Shown: positions 36,637 through 45,743, numbered from the stretch's first letter. The stretch: DNA of 53,253 nt from Paludibacteraceae bacterium (GCA_017384225.1 JAFNUD010000016.1:1-53253); one strand, 5' to 3'. Numbers and translations are program-made. The notes: generated by a model from the sequence alone, not told the origin.

Positions 36637-39600
36637 GGAAGCAATTAATAGTCATACTATTGTCTCTTATGTCATCCATGTCTTTGTTGGCTGGTAAACA
36701 TAGCTATGTAGAGAGTTCAGTATTGAGTACTGGTAAGATAGTTAAAGTACGTGTGAGTGAAACAGGAATTCATGCCGTAACCTATGAAGAACTTAAATCA
36801 TGGGGCTTGCAACCAGATAAAGTTCGTGTATTAGGCTATGGAGGTAATGTCTTAAGTGAAAACTTCATGCTTGACAAATGGGATGATCTGCCTTCTGTAG
36901 CATTTTATATGCATACAGGTTCGGACAACGTATTCAACGAGGGAGATTATATCTTGTTTTATGCTCGTGGCTCAATAGGATGGGAGTATTCGGGAGGAAA
37001 TTGGCGTCACACACGTAACCCATATAGTGATTATGGATATTATTTTTTGAGCGACACAGCAGGTGAGCAGCGATTGATAAATGAAGCAGCTTCGCTTGAT
37101 GACACGGATGTATATGATGTGGATTGGTTTACCGAATGTATGCTTCACGAAGTGGAGAAAGTAAATTTGATAGACAATACAGGCGTGAATGGTGGTGGTC
37201 GAGAGTTCTATGGTGAGTCGTTGCACTCTGGAAATAATACGTTGAATATTTCTTTTAACACACAGAATATTCGTACTGATTTGCAGATGAGATGTTTTGC
37301 AGATGTCGCTGCTAGTTCGTCTGAGAGGTCTAGCTTTATATTGAGTTTGGCAAATGAGCAAACAACGGCTACTATGAATCCGATAGATGTATCCGATTAC
37401 TATACTAAGGCAGATCGCGATTCGTTAATATTAAATGTTCAAGCGAAGACTATAGGTAAACAAAATGTAAAATTGCAATTTGTGACTAGTTCCTCCAGTG
37501 CTATTGGCTATCTTAACTATGTAGAGTTACATGTACCAAGCCGATTGGTGATGCGTGGATCCGATATGGCTATTACGAATACAAAGTATTTGTCCAAATC
37601 GGGAAACACCCGTTTCACAATGACGAATAGTCCTACTGCTACGCAGATATGGCGAGTTACTGATGGTGTGAATATCGAACGTATGCCCACATCTCGAACC
37701 AGCGATGGTAAGATTGTATGGGTGGGTAGCAATGCACGTGCAGAACAATATGTGGCAGTAGATGTGAATGCTGTAGGATGGAAAAAAACTCAATATGTAC
37801 ACACAATTGCCAATCAGAATCTGCACGGATTAAGCCATGTTGACTATGTGATTATCTGTCCAGAAGAATTTAGAGCGCAAGCCATTCGTTTGGCAAAGAA
37901 ACATGAAGAAGTGGATCATATCACATGGGCTGTTGTTACCGATGAGGAGGTCTATAATGAGTTCTCTTCTGGCACGCCCGATGTGACGGCATATCGCTGG
38001 TTAATGAAAATGCTATACGATCGTGCTAATGGGAATGCCCAATTACAACCTAAAAACCTCTTGTTAATGGGAAATGCTTCGTACGATAATCGTAATCTTC
38101 TTGGCGAAGTGTCTGGTGTCAGTCGTTTGCTGGTTTTTGAAGCAAAAAACTCTGTAAAGGAAACAGCTGCCTATGGTACGGATGATTATTGTGGATTATT
38201 GACAGATAATGCAGGAGTTGATTCTAGAGGTAGGTTTGACGAAGTAAGAGCCAAAATGAATATTGGTGTAGGACGTCTTCCTGTTCGAACATTAGAGCAA
38301 GCTACGCAAGTGGTTGATAAGTTGTGTGCCTATATGGATGATCGTGTACTTGGGAAATGGAAAAATCAGATATGCTTTATGGCTGATGATGGCGATCACG
38401 GATTGCATGTTCAAACGGCAGATTTGGGAGCAGAAATGCTTCGGTTAAAAAATCCTAATTTTGTTGTAAATAAGATTTATTTAGATGCATACATGCAGGA
38501 AGTAAACGCTTCTGGCGAACGCTATCCTTTAGCGAAGAATAGATTTGACAACCTAATGAATAATGGTATGCTCTTTATGAACTACGCGGGGCATGGAGGA
38601 TATAATAATATCACCAACGAATTGTTCATGACTACAAAAGACATACGAGAAATGAGCAATACCAATCAAGCTTTTTGGTTTTTGGCAACATGTAGTTTCT
38701 CGCATTTTGATGGAGGAATACCATCAGCAGGAGAGGAGGCTGTACTCAATCCTAATGGTGGTGCAATAGGCGTACTATCTGCTTGTAGAACGGTATATGC
38801 TACTCAGAACACTATTCTTAATCAGAATTTGTGCGATACGCTGTTTGGACATGAAAATGTGTTCTCATACCGTATGACTTTGGGAGAGGCTACAGCCAAA
38901 GCTAAGAATATGACAGGTTCGGATGATAATAAGATGGCATATGTACTATTGGGTGATCCTGCATTGCGACTAAATTATCCTACAGATTATGAGATTCGCA
39001 CCTCTACGAAGTTGGATACATTACATGCTTTAACCGTACAGACCATACGGGGCTATGTCATGGATGCTTTTGGAGATACTGCCACATGGTTTAATGGTCC
39101 TATGGATATTACAATATGGGATAAGCAACAGCAGGTTCTGACCAACGATAATGATGAGAAGAAGGAAGCAAATAAGAAAAAAATACCATTTTGGGATTAT
39201 CCTAATACCCTATTCTCTGGAAAAACATCGGTTATCAATGGCTTGTTTGAATATACATTCATGGTGCCTAAAGATATTCGATACAATTATGGCAATGGTC
39301 GTATAGTTTATTATGCTTATGACCAAGAGAGCCGAGGAGAAGGTGTTGGCTATTTTGAGGATTTTATAGTGGGAGGTAGTAATCCTGTAGAAATAGTAGA
39401 TACTATGGGACCAGATTTAAAAATTTATTTGAATAATCCTGCTTTTGTATCGGGGGATAAGACTTATGAGTTTCCGCATTTCTTTGCTGAAATTTATGAT
39501 GAGAATGGCATCAATACCGTCGGATCAGGCATCGGACACGATTTGCTGATGATCATTGATGATGATCCAAAACAGACATATGTTTTGAATGATTATTTCA

Positions 39601-40040
39601 TTGCGGCAAGCGATAGCTATAAGCAAGGTAAAGTCAGCTATAAGATGCCCGAGATTGCTGAGGGAGAACATCGGATAACTTTTAGAGCATGGGACTTGCT
39701 CAATAATAGTAGCAAGGCTACGCTTGATATGCAGGTTGTGAAAGGACTCGAACCTACTTTGTATCAAGTGATGGCATATCCTAATCCTATCACAAGTTCA
39801 GGAGTGCTCAATTTCAAAATAGAATATGATCAGCCCAACGAAGTGATTCAAACTGAAATAAGGATGTTTGATTTGAGCGGAGGGTTAATCCATGCATACC
39901 AACAAAAGGGTACCGAAGGTATTCAATGGAATATGAGTGAAATCAATGCCGCACCAGGCATCTATGTATATCAAGTGAAAATAAAAACACTTACTTCAGA
40001 ATTTGTTTCTAAAGTAGGAAAAATCATAATTTGTAAGTAA
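36633..40040 (+). CDS. porU: Type IX secretion system sortase PorU
   Basis: PorU is the gingipain-family (C25) cell-surface sortase that cleaves the C-terminal signal of T9SS cargo and attaches it to A-LPS. The 1135 residues start with a signal peptide (QLIVILLSLMSSMSLLAG). The catalytic region shows MNYAGHGG with the His (about 650) and LATCSFSHFDG with the Cys (about 687). A C-terminal CTD-like domain (YPNPITSSG, IYVYQVKI, SKVGKIIICK) ends the protein. porV follows, a known functional partner. Confidence 0.95.
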   Translation: MRKQLIVILLSLMSSMSLLAGKHSYVESSVLSTGKIVKVRVSETGIHAVTYEELKSWGLQPDKVRVLGYGGNVLSENFMLDKWDDLPSVAFYMHTGSDNVFNEGDYILFYARGSIGWEYSGGNWRHTRNPYSDYGYYFLSDTAGEQRLINEAASLDDTDVYDVDWFTECMLHEVEKVNLIDNTGVNGGGREFYGESLHSGNNTLNISFNTQNIRTDLQMRCFADVAASSSERSSFILSLANEQTTATMNPIDVSDYYTKADRDSLILNVQAKTIGKQNVKLQFVTSSSSAIGYLNYVELHVPSRLVMRGSDMAITNTKYLSKSGNTRFTMTNSPTATQIWRVTDGVNIERMPTSRTSDGKIVWVGSNARAEQYVAVDVNAVGWKKTQYVHTIANQNLHGLSHVDYVIICPEEFRAQAIRLAKKHEEVDHITWAVVTDEEVYNEFSSGTPDVTAYRWLMKMLYDRANGNAQLQPKNLLLMGNASYDNRNLLGEVSGVSRLLVFEAKNSVKETAAYGTDDYCGLLTDNAGVDSRGRFDEVRAKMNIGVGRLPVRTLEQATQVVDKLCAYMDDRVLGKWKNQICFMADDGDHGLHVQTADLGAEMLRLKNPNFVVNKIYLDAYMQEVNASGERYPLAKNRFDNLMNNGMLFMNYAGHGGYNNITNELFMTTKDIREMSNTNQAFWFLATCSFSHFDGGIPSAGEEAVLNPNGGAIGVLSACRTVYATQNTILNQNLCDTLFGHENVFSYRMTLGEATAKAKNMTGSDDNKMAYVLLGDPALRLNYPTDYEIRTSTKLDTLHALTVQTIRGYVMDAFGDTATWFNGPMDITIWDKQQQVLTNDNDEKKEANKKKIPFWDYPNTLFSGKTSVINGLFEYTFMVPKDIRYNYGNGRIVYYAYDQESRGEGVGYFEDFIVGGSNPVEIVDTMGPDLKIYLNNPAFVSGDKTYEFPHFFAEIYDENGINTVGSGIGHDLLMIIDDDPKQTYVLNDYFIAASDSYKQGKVSYKMPEIAEGEHRITFRAWDLLNNSSKATLDMQVVKGLEPTLYQVMAYPNPITSSGVLNFKIEYDQPNEVIQTEIRMFDLSGGLIHAYQQKGTEGIQWNMSEINAAPGIYVYQVKIKTLTSEFVSKVGKIIICK

Positions 40041-40079
40041 TGCCTATGAAACATATTTAGAAAATAATTCAGCTATTTG

Positions 40080-40113
40080 TCCTATAGTGCTTCTGCCTAT
40101 ATGGCTTATAGGA
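40080..40113 (+). other. Hairpin in the porU-porV gap
   Basis: TCCTATA (40080-40086) pairs with TATAGGA (40107-40113). No T-run follows. It may tune transcript levels between porU and porV; the remaining gap holds nothing else. Confidence 0.4.
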
Positions 40114-40157
40114 TTTCCATTAGATAACTAATAAAAACAATAAACAAAAAAACAACA

Positions 40158-41369
40158 ATGAAAAAGATTCTTTTATCAATCCTGACCCTTATCGGTCTTA
40201 CTTTCTCGATGATGGCTACCAATCCTGTTACAACTGCTATGCCATCGTTGACTATTGCGCCAGATGCTCATGCTGCAGGTATGGGTGATATTGGTGCCGC
40301 TACTAATCCTGATCTCAATTCACAACACTGGAACCCCTCAAAATATGCTTTCATGGAAAGCAAAGGAGGTCTTACAGTCAATTACACACCTTGGTTAAGC
40401 CAATTGGTGGATGATATTGACTTGGCATATATAGCTGGTTACTATAATATGGGAGAGATGGCAGGTACGCTTTCTGCAAGTTTTTCTTATTTCTCTATGG
40501 GTGATGTGAAATTGGTAAACGAGGCTGGTATTGGTCTTCAAGATGTTCGTCCTAATGAGTGGGCTATTGATTTGGCATATTCCCGTAAGTTGCATGACTA
40601 TGTGAGTATGGCAGTAGCATTGCGTTCGTTGTATAGTGATCTCAACAATGGTGCTAATTCTTCTGCAGACCAATCAGCAATCGAGATGTATCCAGCATGG
40701 ACGATGGCAGCAGATGTATCACTTTATTATCGCCAACCAATTGCTTTACCTATGGGTGAAAGTTATTTTGCTTTAGGATTCAACCTGAGCAATTTAGGTG
40801 GAAAAATGTCATATGATGAGGGTGATACCAAGCATTTTATTCCAGCAAATATGCGTTTGGGTGTTAGCTATGAATTGCCTTTCGACAACTACAACCGCTT
40901 GATGATTTCTGCCGAGGCTAACAAGATGTTGGTGCCTACTTATCAATCAAAATTTGCCAATGATGGTGCTGGTGGAGAGTATAATCAGACAGATTTTGCT
41001 GAGATCTCCTCTACTCAAGGATGGTGGCAATCTTTCTGTGATGCTCCTGGCTATACAGATGTGGATTTCAATGGAAAACATATTTCTGCATCTCCAGCCT
41101 TGGAAGAATTGCAAGAGATTCAATGGGGTATAGGTATTGAATATAGTTATAATCGCCAATTCTTTGGTCGTATTGGTTATAGCCACGAGAATTATTACAA
41201 GGGCAATCGCCGCTATTTTACAGCTGGTGCTGGTTTTAAATTGAGTATCTTCTCTTTAGATTTCTCCTATTGTGTAGCAGCCGCTGGTAATCCGTTGAAT
41301 AGTACGATGCGCTTTACCCTTGGTTTCGACCTCGCAGGTATCAAAGATCTCGTAAATAACAAAAAATAA
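40158..41369 (+). CDS. porV: Type IX secretion system outer-membrane protein PorV (LptO)
   Basis: PorV is a beta-barrel that shuttles T9SS cargo from the translocon to PorU. The 403 residues begin with a signal peptide (ILLSILTLIGLTFSMMAT). The family block PSLTIAPDAHAAGMGDIGAATNPDLNSQHWNPSK (about 25-58) is diagnostic. The rest is strand-rich and ends with the STMRFTLGFDL strand. It lies after porU, as in other Bacteroidota. Confidence 0.95.
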   Translation: MKKILLSILTLIGLTFSMMATNPVTTAMPSLTIAPDAHAAGMGDIGAATNPDLNSQHWNPSKYAFMESKGGLTVNYTPWLSQLVDDIDLAYIAGYYNMGEMAGTLSASFSYFSMGDVKLVNEAGIGLQDVRPNEWAIDLAYSRKLHDYVSMAVALRSLYSDLNNGANSSADQSAIEMYPAWTMAADVSLYYRQPIALPMGESYFALGFNLSNLGGKMSYDEGDTKHFIPANMRLGVSYELPFDNYNRLMISAEANKMLVPTYQSKFANDGAGGEYNQTDFAEISSTQGWWQSFCDAPGYTDVDFNGKHISASPALEELQEIQWGIGIEYSYNRQFFGRIGYSHENYYKGNRRYFTAGAGFKLSIFSLDFSYCVAAAGNPLNSTMRFTLGFDLAGIKDLVNNKK

Positions 41370-41390
41370 CTTCTAAACTTCTGAACCTTT
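41370..41390. repeat. AACTTCTR 8-base repeat before ispF
   Basis: AACTTCTA, AACTTCTG and AACCTTTA abut each other. They form the whole porV-ispF gap and are related to the 8-base units inside the radical SAM gene. Confidence 0.65.
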
Positions 41391-41861
41391 ATGCGTATAG
41401 GTTTTGGATATGATGTGCACGCTTTTGCCCCTAATCGCAAGTTGTGGTTAGGGGGCATTTGCGTACCTGCAGAGCGAGGACTGTTAGGACACTCGGATGC
41501 GGATGTGTTGATTCATGCCTTGTGTGATGCTTTGTTGGGAGCCGCTGCGATGCGTGATATAGGTTATCATTTCCCGCCTGTAAAGGGTAATGCGTATGAG
41601 AATATTGATTCTAAGATTCTCTTGCGCCGAGTGATGCAGATGATTCGTGAGGCAGGCTATGAATTAGGTAATTGCGATTGTACTATTTGTGCGGAGATGC
41701 CTAAACTGAATCCACATATACCCGCTATGACGGCTTGTTTGGCAGAAGTGATGGGGGTAGAGGAGAACCAAATCAGTATCAAAGCCACTACTACCGAAAA
41801 CCTTGGATTCGTAGGTCGAAAAGAGGGAATTGCTGCACAGGCAGTAGTACTACTCGTATAA
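41391..41861 (+). CDS. ispF: 2-C-methyl-D-erythritol 2,4-cyclodiphosphate synthase
   Basis: IspF forms the cyclodiphosphate in the MEP isoprenoid pathway. The 156 residues carry the metal site GYDVHAF (Asp8, His10), GHSDADVLIHA (with His42), the DIGYHFPP block and ATTTENLGFVGRKEGIAAQA at the C terminus. The length is standard. The gap before it is filled by AACTTCTR repeats. Confidence 0.97.
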   Translation: MRIGFGYDVHAFAPNRKLWLGGICVPAERGLLGHSDADVLIHALCDALLGAAAMRDIGYHFPPVKGNAYENIDSKILLRRVMQMIREAGYELGNCDCTICAEMPKLNPHIPAMTACLAEVMGVEENQISIKATTTENLGFVGRKEGIAAQAVVLLV

Positions 41862-41927
41862 AGTCTCCCACCTTCCGTGATTATTTTCTGTTTGCATGTC
41901 CCGTCTCTCGTAAAAACAAAACAATAT

Positions 41928-42290
41928 ATGATGAAAGGTAGGATCTTTATATTACTTATTTTACAGTTCGCAAACATAGCGAGCCACTGTTCCTTTGCGC
42001 AGCAAACTACGACTGCAGAACTTCTGAACAGCGATGAAATTACTTCTGAACAGCATAGTAAAGAACTCCTTTCCACCCGCGATACTATTGTGCTTGGAGA
42101 TAGTATAGTAGTTATTCACACGGTCTGTGCACCTATTTGCTCTTCGCGCGTGCGTGTATATAATAAGGAGTGGCAGGAGATTGGTATGATGCGTCCTCCT
42201 TTTCGTTCTGTTTTTCCAGAGGCGTACATTGAGGATGGAAAACTGCTTTGGAGAGATAATGACACCTTTGATTATACCCCTTGCCTATAA
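41928..42290 (+). CDS. Small secreted protein, DUF3256-like C-terminal part
   Basis: From the ATG at 41928 the product is about 120 residues. A signal peptide (GRIFILLILQFANIASH, then CSFAQ) is followed by a short segment containing AELLNSDEITSEQ. That segment is encoded by two copies of ACTTCTGAACAGC (42020-42032, 42042-42054). The remainder (IVVIHTVCAPICSSRVRVYNKEW) resembles the end of DUF3256 proteins, which are usually about 200 residues. So this may be a shortened member rebuilt around a repeat. An earlier in-frame GTG (41877) precedes the signal peptide and is less likely. Confidence 0.65.
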   Translation: MMKGRIFILLILQFANIASHCSFAQQTTTAELLNSDEITSEQHSKELLSTRDTIVLGDSIVVIHTVCAPICSSRVRVYNKEWQEIGMMRPPFRSVFPEAYIEDGKLLWRDNDTFDYTPCL

Positions 42291-42322
42291 ACTTTAAATA
42301 TTCACCTTTAAACTCCTCAGTT

Positions 42323-42886
42323 TTGAAACCTTTAAAACCCTTTCAACCGCCGATATATCTAATCGGCTACATGGCTGCAGGCAAGACAACTGTTGGCAGA
42401 ATTTTGGCATCTAAATTGGGATGGCATTTTGTGGATTTGGATGAGGCTTTCGCCGAAATTAATAGCCAAACGCCTGCTGAGTATATCCGCGAATATGGTA
42501 TTGAGGAGTTTCGCTACAAAGAGAAATATGTTTTAGAGGACTTGGCAGAGTTGCCCATAGAGAAGGTGATTTATGCTACTGGTGGAGGTTATCCCTGTTG
42601 GGAAGATAATATGGAATGCCTAAAAGAGTTGGGAACAAGTGTTTATCTCAAGTGGAAGCCAGAGCATTTGGCTAAGCGCCTTATGCTGACGGATTTGAGC
42701 ACACGCCCTGTCTTGCAAGGGCGCACGGAGGAGGAGTTGTTGGCTTTCATCACTCCGCAGTTGCAAGCACGCGAACCATTTTATATGAAGGCGGATCACG
42801 TGATAGAAGCTCCTGTGAACGACATTGCCGAAGAAGACGATAAGAACATCGCAGAAATCCTCTACCAACTAATTATAAACGCATAA
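42323..42886 (+). CDS. aroK: Shikimate kinase
   Basis: It phosphorylates shikimate in the chorismate pathway. The product has P-loop GYMAAGKTTVGR, FVDLDEAF, the shikimate-binding Arg region FRYKEKYVL, TGGGYPCW and a lid-type RPVLQGR. TTG at 42323 gives 187 residues, which fits. An upstream in-frame TTG at 42281 overlaps the previous gene. The start region is built from AAACCTTTAAAACC-type repeats, so the exact start is unsure. Confidence 0.93.
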   Translation: MKPLKPFQPPIYLIGYMAAGKTTVGRILASKLGWHFVDLDEAFAEINSQTPAEYIREYGIEEFRYKEKYVLEDLAELPIEKVIYATGGGYPCWEDNMECLKELGTSVYLKWKPEHLAKRLMLTDLSTRPVLQGRTEEELLAFITPQLQAREPFYMKADHVIEAPVNDIAEEDDKNIAEILYQLIINA

Positions 42887-42921
42887 GTTTTGTTTAATTT
42901 ACTATATTAGTAGTGAAAAAT

Positions 42922-43329
42922 ATGATCAACGATATACAAGACGAAATAATAGAGGAGTTTACCAGTTTTGACGACTGGATGGATCGTTATAGTTTGCTTA
43001 TTGATTACGGAAATGGTCTTGAACCTTTCCCTGAGGCAGATAAGAACGAAAATAACCTGATTGATGGTTGTCAGTCTAAAGTATGGTTTACAGCAGAAAT
43101 GAAGGATGGCAAAGTGATTTACCATGGCGACTCGGATGCCATTTTAGTGAAGGGCATAGTGGCATTGCTGATTCGCGTATTGAGTGAGCATACGCCCGAG
43201 GAGATTGTAAATACAAAGTTGTATTTTATTGATGAAATCAATCTTCGCGAGCATCTATCTCCTACGCGCAGCAATGGTCTAAATGCTATGCTTCGCAAGA
43301 TGATTGAATATGCTGTAAAGTTTAATTAA
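42922..43329 (+). CDS. sufE: SufE family Fe-S cluster assembly protein
   Basis: SufE accepts sulfur from the cysteine desulfurase SufS. From ATG 42922 the product is 135 residues (a GTG at 42913 is an alternative). The motif IDGCQSKVW contains the sulfur-accepting Cys (about 52). DDWMDRYSLLIDYG at the start and the RSNGLNAMLRKM end are typical. No other suf gene is in the window. Confidence 0.95.
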   Translation: MINDIQDEIIEEFTSFDDWMDRYSLLIDYGNGLEPFPEADKNENNLIDGCQSKVWFTAEMKDGKVIYHGDSDAILVKGIVALLIRVLSEHTPEEIVNTKLYFIDEINLREHLSPTRSNGLNAMLRKMIEYAVKFN

Positions 43330-43361
43330 TTTTCCTTATATCCCTATTACTACCATTTTCT

Positions 43362-44144
43362 ATGAGAAGATTTTTATTCTTTGTCATGGCACTATTGCCG
43401 TTGACTATTTTCGCTCAGACTATCACTGAGTCAGAATCACGCACTGTCACTCCAGAGGCGCACCTGTTTGCCACTTTTGTGAAGTCCTTTGATCATGGCT
43501 TATCATTGACGATTGAGGAGGAACTTCGTAGTGCGCCTTCTCACCGTTCGCATACAACTGTGGGCTTAACTTATTCTCCCATTTCATACTTAAATATTTA
43601 TGCTGCATATACGTTGAAACTATATGGTGATCAAGGTTGGAGCGATGTGGATAAGTATCTCCGTCATCGTGCAAATTTACTTATTACGGGGCAGGTGAAG
43701 TTAGGTCAATGGAACTTGTCATTACGTGAGGGTGTGATGTTAGATGCCCGTTGCGATGAGATTGACCGTCGTGAGAAGAACGCGGTGGATTTCACCTTGC
43801 GTAGTCGTTTGCAGGCAGTGTATGCTATCCCTAAGACACCAATCAGCATAGTGGGTAAGTTCGAGTTGCTAAATACCTTGAATGCCCCTGTGGATTATAT
43901 CAATAGTTTACACCAATCGCCAATTGCCAATCGCCAATCGTCTTATGGAGAGTATATTAGTGAATTACGTCCCGAATTGGGATTGCAATGGAAAATTGAC
44001 AAACAAAATTCGTTGACATTGAGTTATCGTTATAATTATTTATACGATCGTAGTATCAATGTAGAAGATGAAACGGGTGATGTGTCTTTAACGCACAAGT
44101 ATACCACGAAGCATTTGATTCTTCTTGCCTATAAATTTGGTTGA
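43362..44144 (+). CDS. DUF2490 family outer-membrane protein
   Basis: The 260 residues have a signal peptide (RRFLFFVMALLPLTIFAQ) and a strand-rich barrel: YLNIYAAYTLKLYGD, RLQAVYAIPKTP, LELGLQW-like strands, ending in ...LILLAYKFG. The layout fits DUF2490, a family of putative outer-membrane proteins. An insertion LHQSPIANRQSS is encoded by four 7-base CCAATCG units (43913-43940), the same family as in the aminopeptidase gene. Its stop overlaps the next start. Confidence 0.78.
   Translation: MRRFLFFVMALLPLTIFAQTITESESRTVTPEAHLFATFVKSFDHGLSLTIEEELRSAPSHRSHTTVGLTYSPISYLNIYAAYTLKLYGDQGWSDVDKYLRHRANLLITGQVKLGQWNLSLREGVMLDARCDEIDRREKNAVDFTLRSRLQAVYAIPKTPISIVGKFELLNTLNAPVDYINSLHQSPIANRQSSYGEYISELRPELGLQWKIDKQNSLTLSYRYNYLYDRSINVEDETGDVSLTHKYTTKHLILLAYKFG
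43913..43940. repeat. Tandem 7-base repeat inside the DUF2490 gene, four copies
   Basis: CCAATCG, CCAATTG, CCAATCG, CCAATCG. The family is the same as in the aminopeptidase gene (25348-25375). Confidence 0.92.
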
Positions 44145-44164
44145 TAAGATTATCGCATTATAGC

Positions 44165-45139
44165 ATGCACACAGATTTCAATAGATGGTTAATATCGGAG
44201 GCTTCTAAACCCTACGAAAGCAAAATGTTGCAATTAGTAGGTGGGGATGAAGCGCGAAGAGATGAACTATCTGGTAGATTACTTTCGGGTATAGAGAAAC
44301 CCGATTTGCTGATGTACCATGTAGATGTGCTGCATAGTCACGATGGACATCGAGCCTACGAGTTTTTGATTGAGTATTGCACGAACGATCCCAGTGTGGG
44401 CATCTATTATGGCTGCCGAGGATTTACCAAAAAGCAGTATAGCCATCCTAAGGAGATTCTGCAGTTCCGACAAGAATATGCAGAGCTGAAAGATGAATTG
44501 ATTCAGAAACTAAATCGCAAGTTTTTAGGAAAGGATTTTACATATCGCCTTCTCCCTACGGATAATACTGATTCTAAGACCTATTGGCTGTTTTGGATTC
44601 AGTTGCAACCAGATGAGGATATTTGCCGAGTTGCACTCCCTGCCACCGAGCTTATTCGCGACATTTTTGCCAAGCGTTTGGGTATTACGCCTAACTCGCC
44701 ACAAACATTTGAAAATCAACTACCTACAAATCCTTTTTATGAGCAGTTGTTGGCTAAGTGCGCTTATCCATCAGTATATAATCATGCTCAGAAATTAGTT
44801 ACAATTATTCGTAATCTGGAGGCAGATGGTATACTGCAGCGCGAAGCAGAAGAGACTAATGTGTGGCGTTTTATGGGGGCACCCAAGCATGCTACTAATG
44901 CCGATTTTTCTCGTTTGATGCATATTATTTTCACAGAGTATATACATCCAGAGGAGTTGCGCCAAGATGAAGATTTGAAACTCATTCCATGGACGCTGCT
45001 TCGTAGTGTGTTTATGGACAAGCATGGCAATGTTTTTAGGAGTGAAATCCGCACGCAATATCAACGAGTCAATGAATCCAAAGAGACATTTTGGAATGAA
45101 ATGATTAGTAAATATCTAAAAACTTCATTAGAGGATTAG
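44165..45139 (+). CDS. Conserved-looking protein of unknown function
   Basis: From ATG 44165 the product is 324 residues (TTG 44141, overlapping the previous stop, is an alternative). It has no signal peptide or membrane helix. The sequence is soluble and mixed alpha/beta, with repeated W/F/Y positions (SKTYWLFWIQLQPDED, TNVWRFMGAPKH). I do not recognise a domain. It could be cotranscribed with the DUF2490 gene. Confidence 0.7.
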   Translation: MHTDFNRWLISEASKPYESKMLQLVGGDEARRDELSGRLLSGIEKPDLLMYHVDVLHSHDGHRAYEFLIEYCTNDPSVGIYYGCRGFTKKQYSHPKEILQFRQEYAELKDELIQKLNRKFLGKDFTYRLLPTDNTDSKTYWLFWIQLQPDEDICRVALPATELIRDIFAKRLGITPNSPQTFENQLPTNPFYEQLLAKCAYPSVYNHAQKLVTIIRNLEADGILQREAEETNVWRFMGAPKHATNADFSRLMHIIFTEYIHPEELRQDEDLKLIPWTLLRSVFMDKHGNVFRSEIRTQYQRVNESKETFWNEMISKYLKTSLED

Positions 45140-45164
45140 CATAATTATTGATTCTGCTAATCCT
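45132..45164 (+). other. Inverted repeat after the unknown gene
   Basis: AGGATTAGCA (45132-45141) pairs with TGCTAATCCT (45155-45164). It covers the stop codon. No T-run follows, so termination is uncertain. Confidence 0.45.
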
Positions 45165-45206
45165 ATGGTAAACCTTATTCTATACCCTCTCCTTTCCCTG
45201 TCTTTT

Positions 45207-45239
45207 ACGGGTTCATAACGGGTTCATAACGGGTTCATA
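45207..45239. repeat. Tandem 11-base repeat ACGGGTTCATA, three perfect copies
   Basis: Three identical units without gaps. The core GGGTTCATAA recurs at the right edge of the window (53244-53253). Confidence 0.92.
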
Positions 45240-45249
45240 AGCAACCTTC

Positions 45250-45304
45250 ACTATGTGATTACTATGCAATTACTATGCAATTACTATGTGATTAGTATGT
45301 GATT
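45250..45304. repeat. Tandem 11-base repeat ACTATGTGATT, five copies
   Basis: Units: ACTATGTGATT, ACTATGCAATT, ACTATGCAATT, ACTATGTGATT, AGTATGTGATT. Same period as the array just before it, but a different word. Confidence 0.92.
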
Positions 45305-45373
45305 CCAATACTTTTACTAGTGGATTCCTATTAAGAATTATATACGTATACAATGTATATGATTTTCTTTTTG

Positions 45374-45444
45374 TACCTTTGCACCCGAAAAAGTTAAAAA
45401 ATAGCAATGTTATTTGTATTTTTCAATTTATTTTCGTACCTTTG
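45374..45444 (+). promoter_or_regulatory. Two -7 boxes upstream of the probable structured RNA
   Basis: TACCTTTG at 45374-45381 lacks a clear TTG at the right distance. TACCTTTG at 45437-45444 has TTTG at 45413-45416 with a 20-base spacer and is a full promoter. It points at 45448 and the dynamin genes downstream. Confidence 0.85.
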
Positions 45445-45447
45445 CAG

Positions 45448-45743
45448 CGCAAAACCGCTTTTGTGGATTTTGCGAACATAGTAAAGGCGTTTATTACGCT
45501 TTGTTCTGATTCTTAGGAATGTCGCAGTTTCAGAGGAACATTCAGGACTTAGCAACGATAGATGTTCTACAGGATATAGACTATCCAAGCACCTTATGAA
45601 GATAGAGGTGAATGTCAATTGCCATATGTCAATTGTCAGATGTTTATATTCGGCGTGGAGCTTCGCGTTGTCAGTTCTAATGTTTCGGGCAATGCGACAG
45701 CCTCTAAGAGTAGAATTGACAGAAAGAGGTTTCACGCTTTTTT
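45448..45743 (+). ncRNA. Probable structured RNA or leader, about 295 bases
   Basis: The region lies between a full promoter and a terminator-like end. Helices seen by eye: CGCAAAACC (45448-45456) with GGATTTTGCG (45465-45474, one bulge); GAACA with TGTTC around 45474-45507; GAATGT with ACATTC around 45518-45544; GGATA with TATCC; CACCT with AGGTG; GCGTTG (45665-45670) with CAATGC (45690-45695); GTCAGTTCTA (45670-45679) with TAGAATTGAC (45711-45720); CCTCT with AGAGG; and a closing GCGTG (45653-45657) with CACGC (45733-45737) followed by TTTTTT. Some helices are mutually exclusive. It has no good ORF. It could be a Bacteroidales-1/6S-like RNA or an attenuator for the dynamin cassette. Confidence 0.55.

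Noticed and set aside
45207-45304. CRISPR-like array
   Set aside because: The units are 11 bases and directly adjacent, with no spacers, and there are no cas genes.
45481-45735. Open frame on the minus strand (to 45394) through the gene-free region
   Set aside because: It runs antisense through promoters and the probable RNA helices, and the peptide shows no domain character.
45448-45743. tmRNA, RNase P RNA or SRP RNA
   Set aside because: The hallmark core sequences of these RNAs, such as a tRNA-like end or the SRP GGAA-type tetraloop region, were not found.
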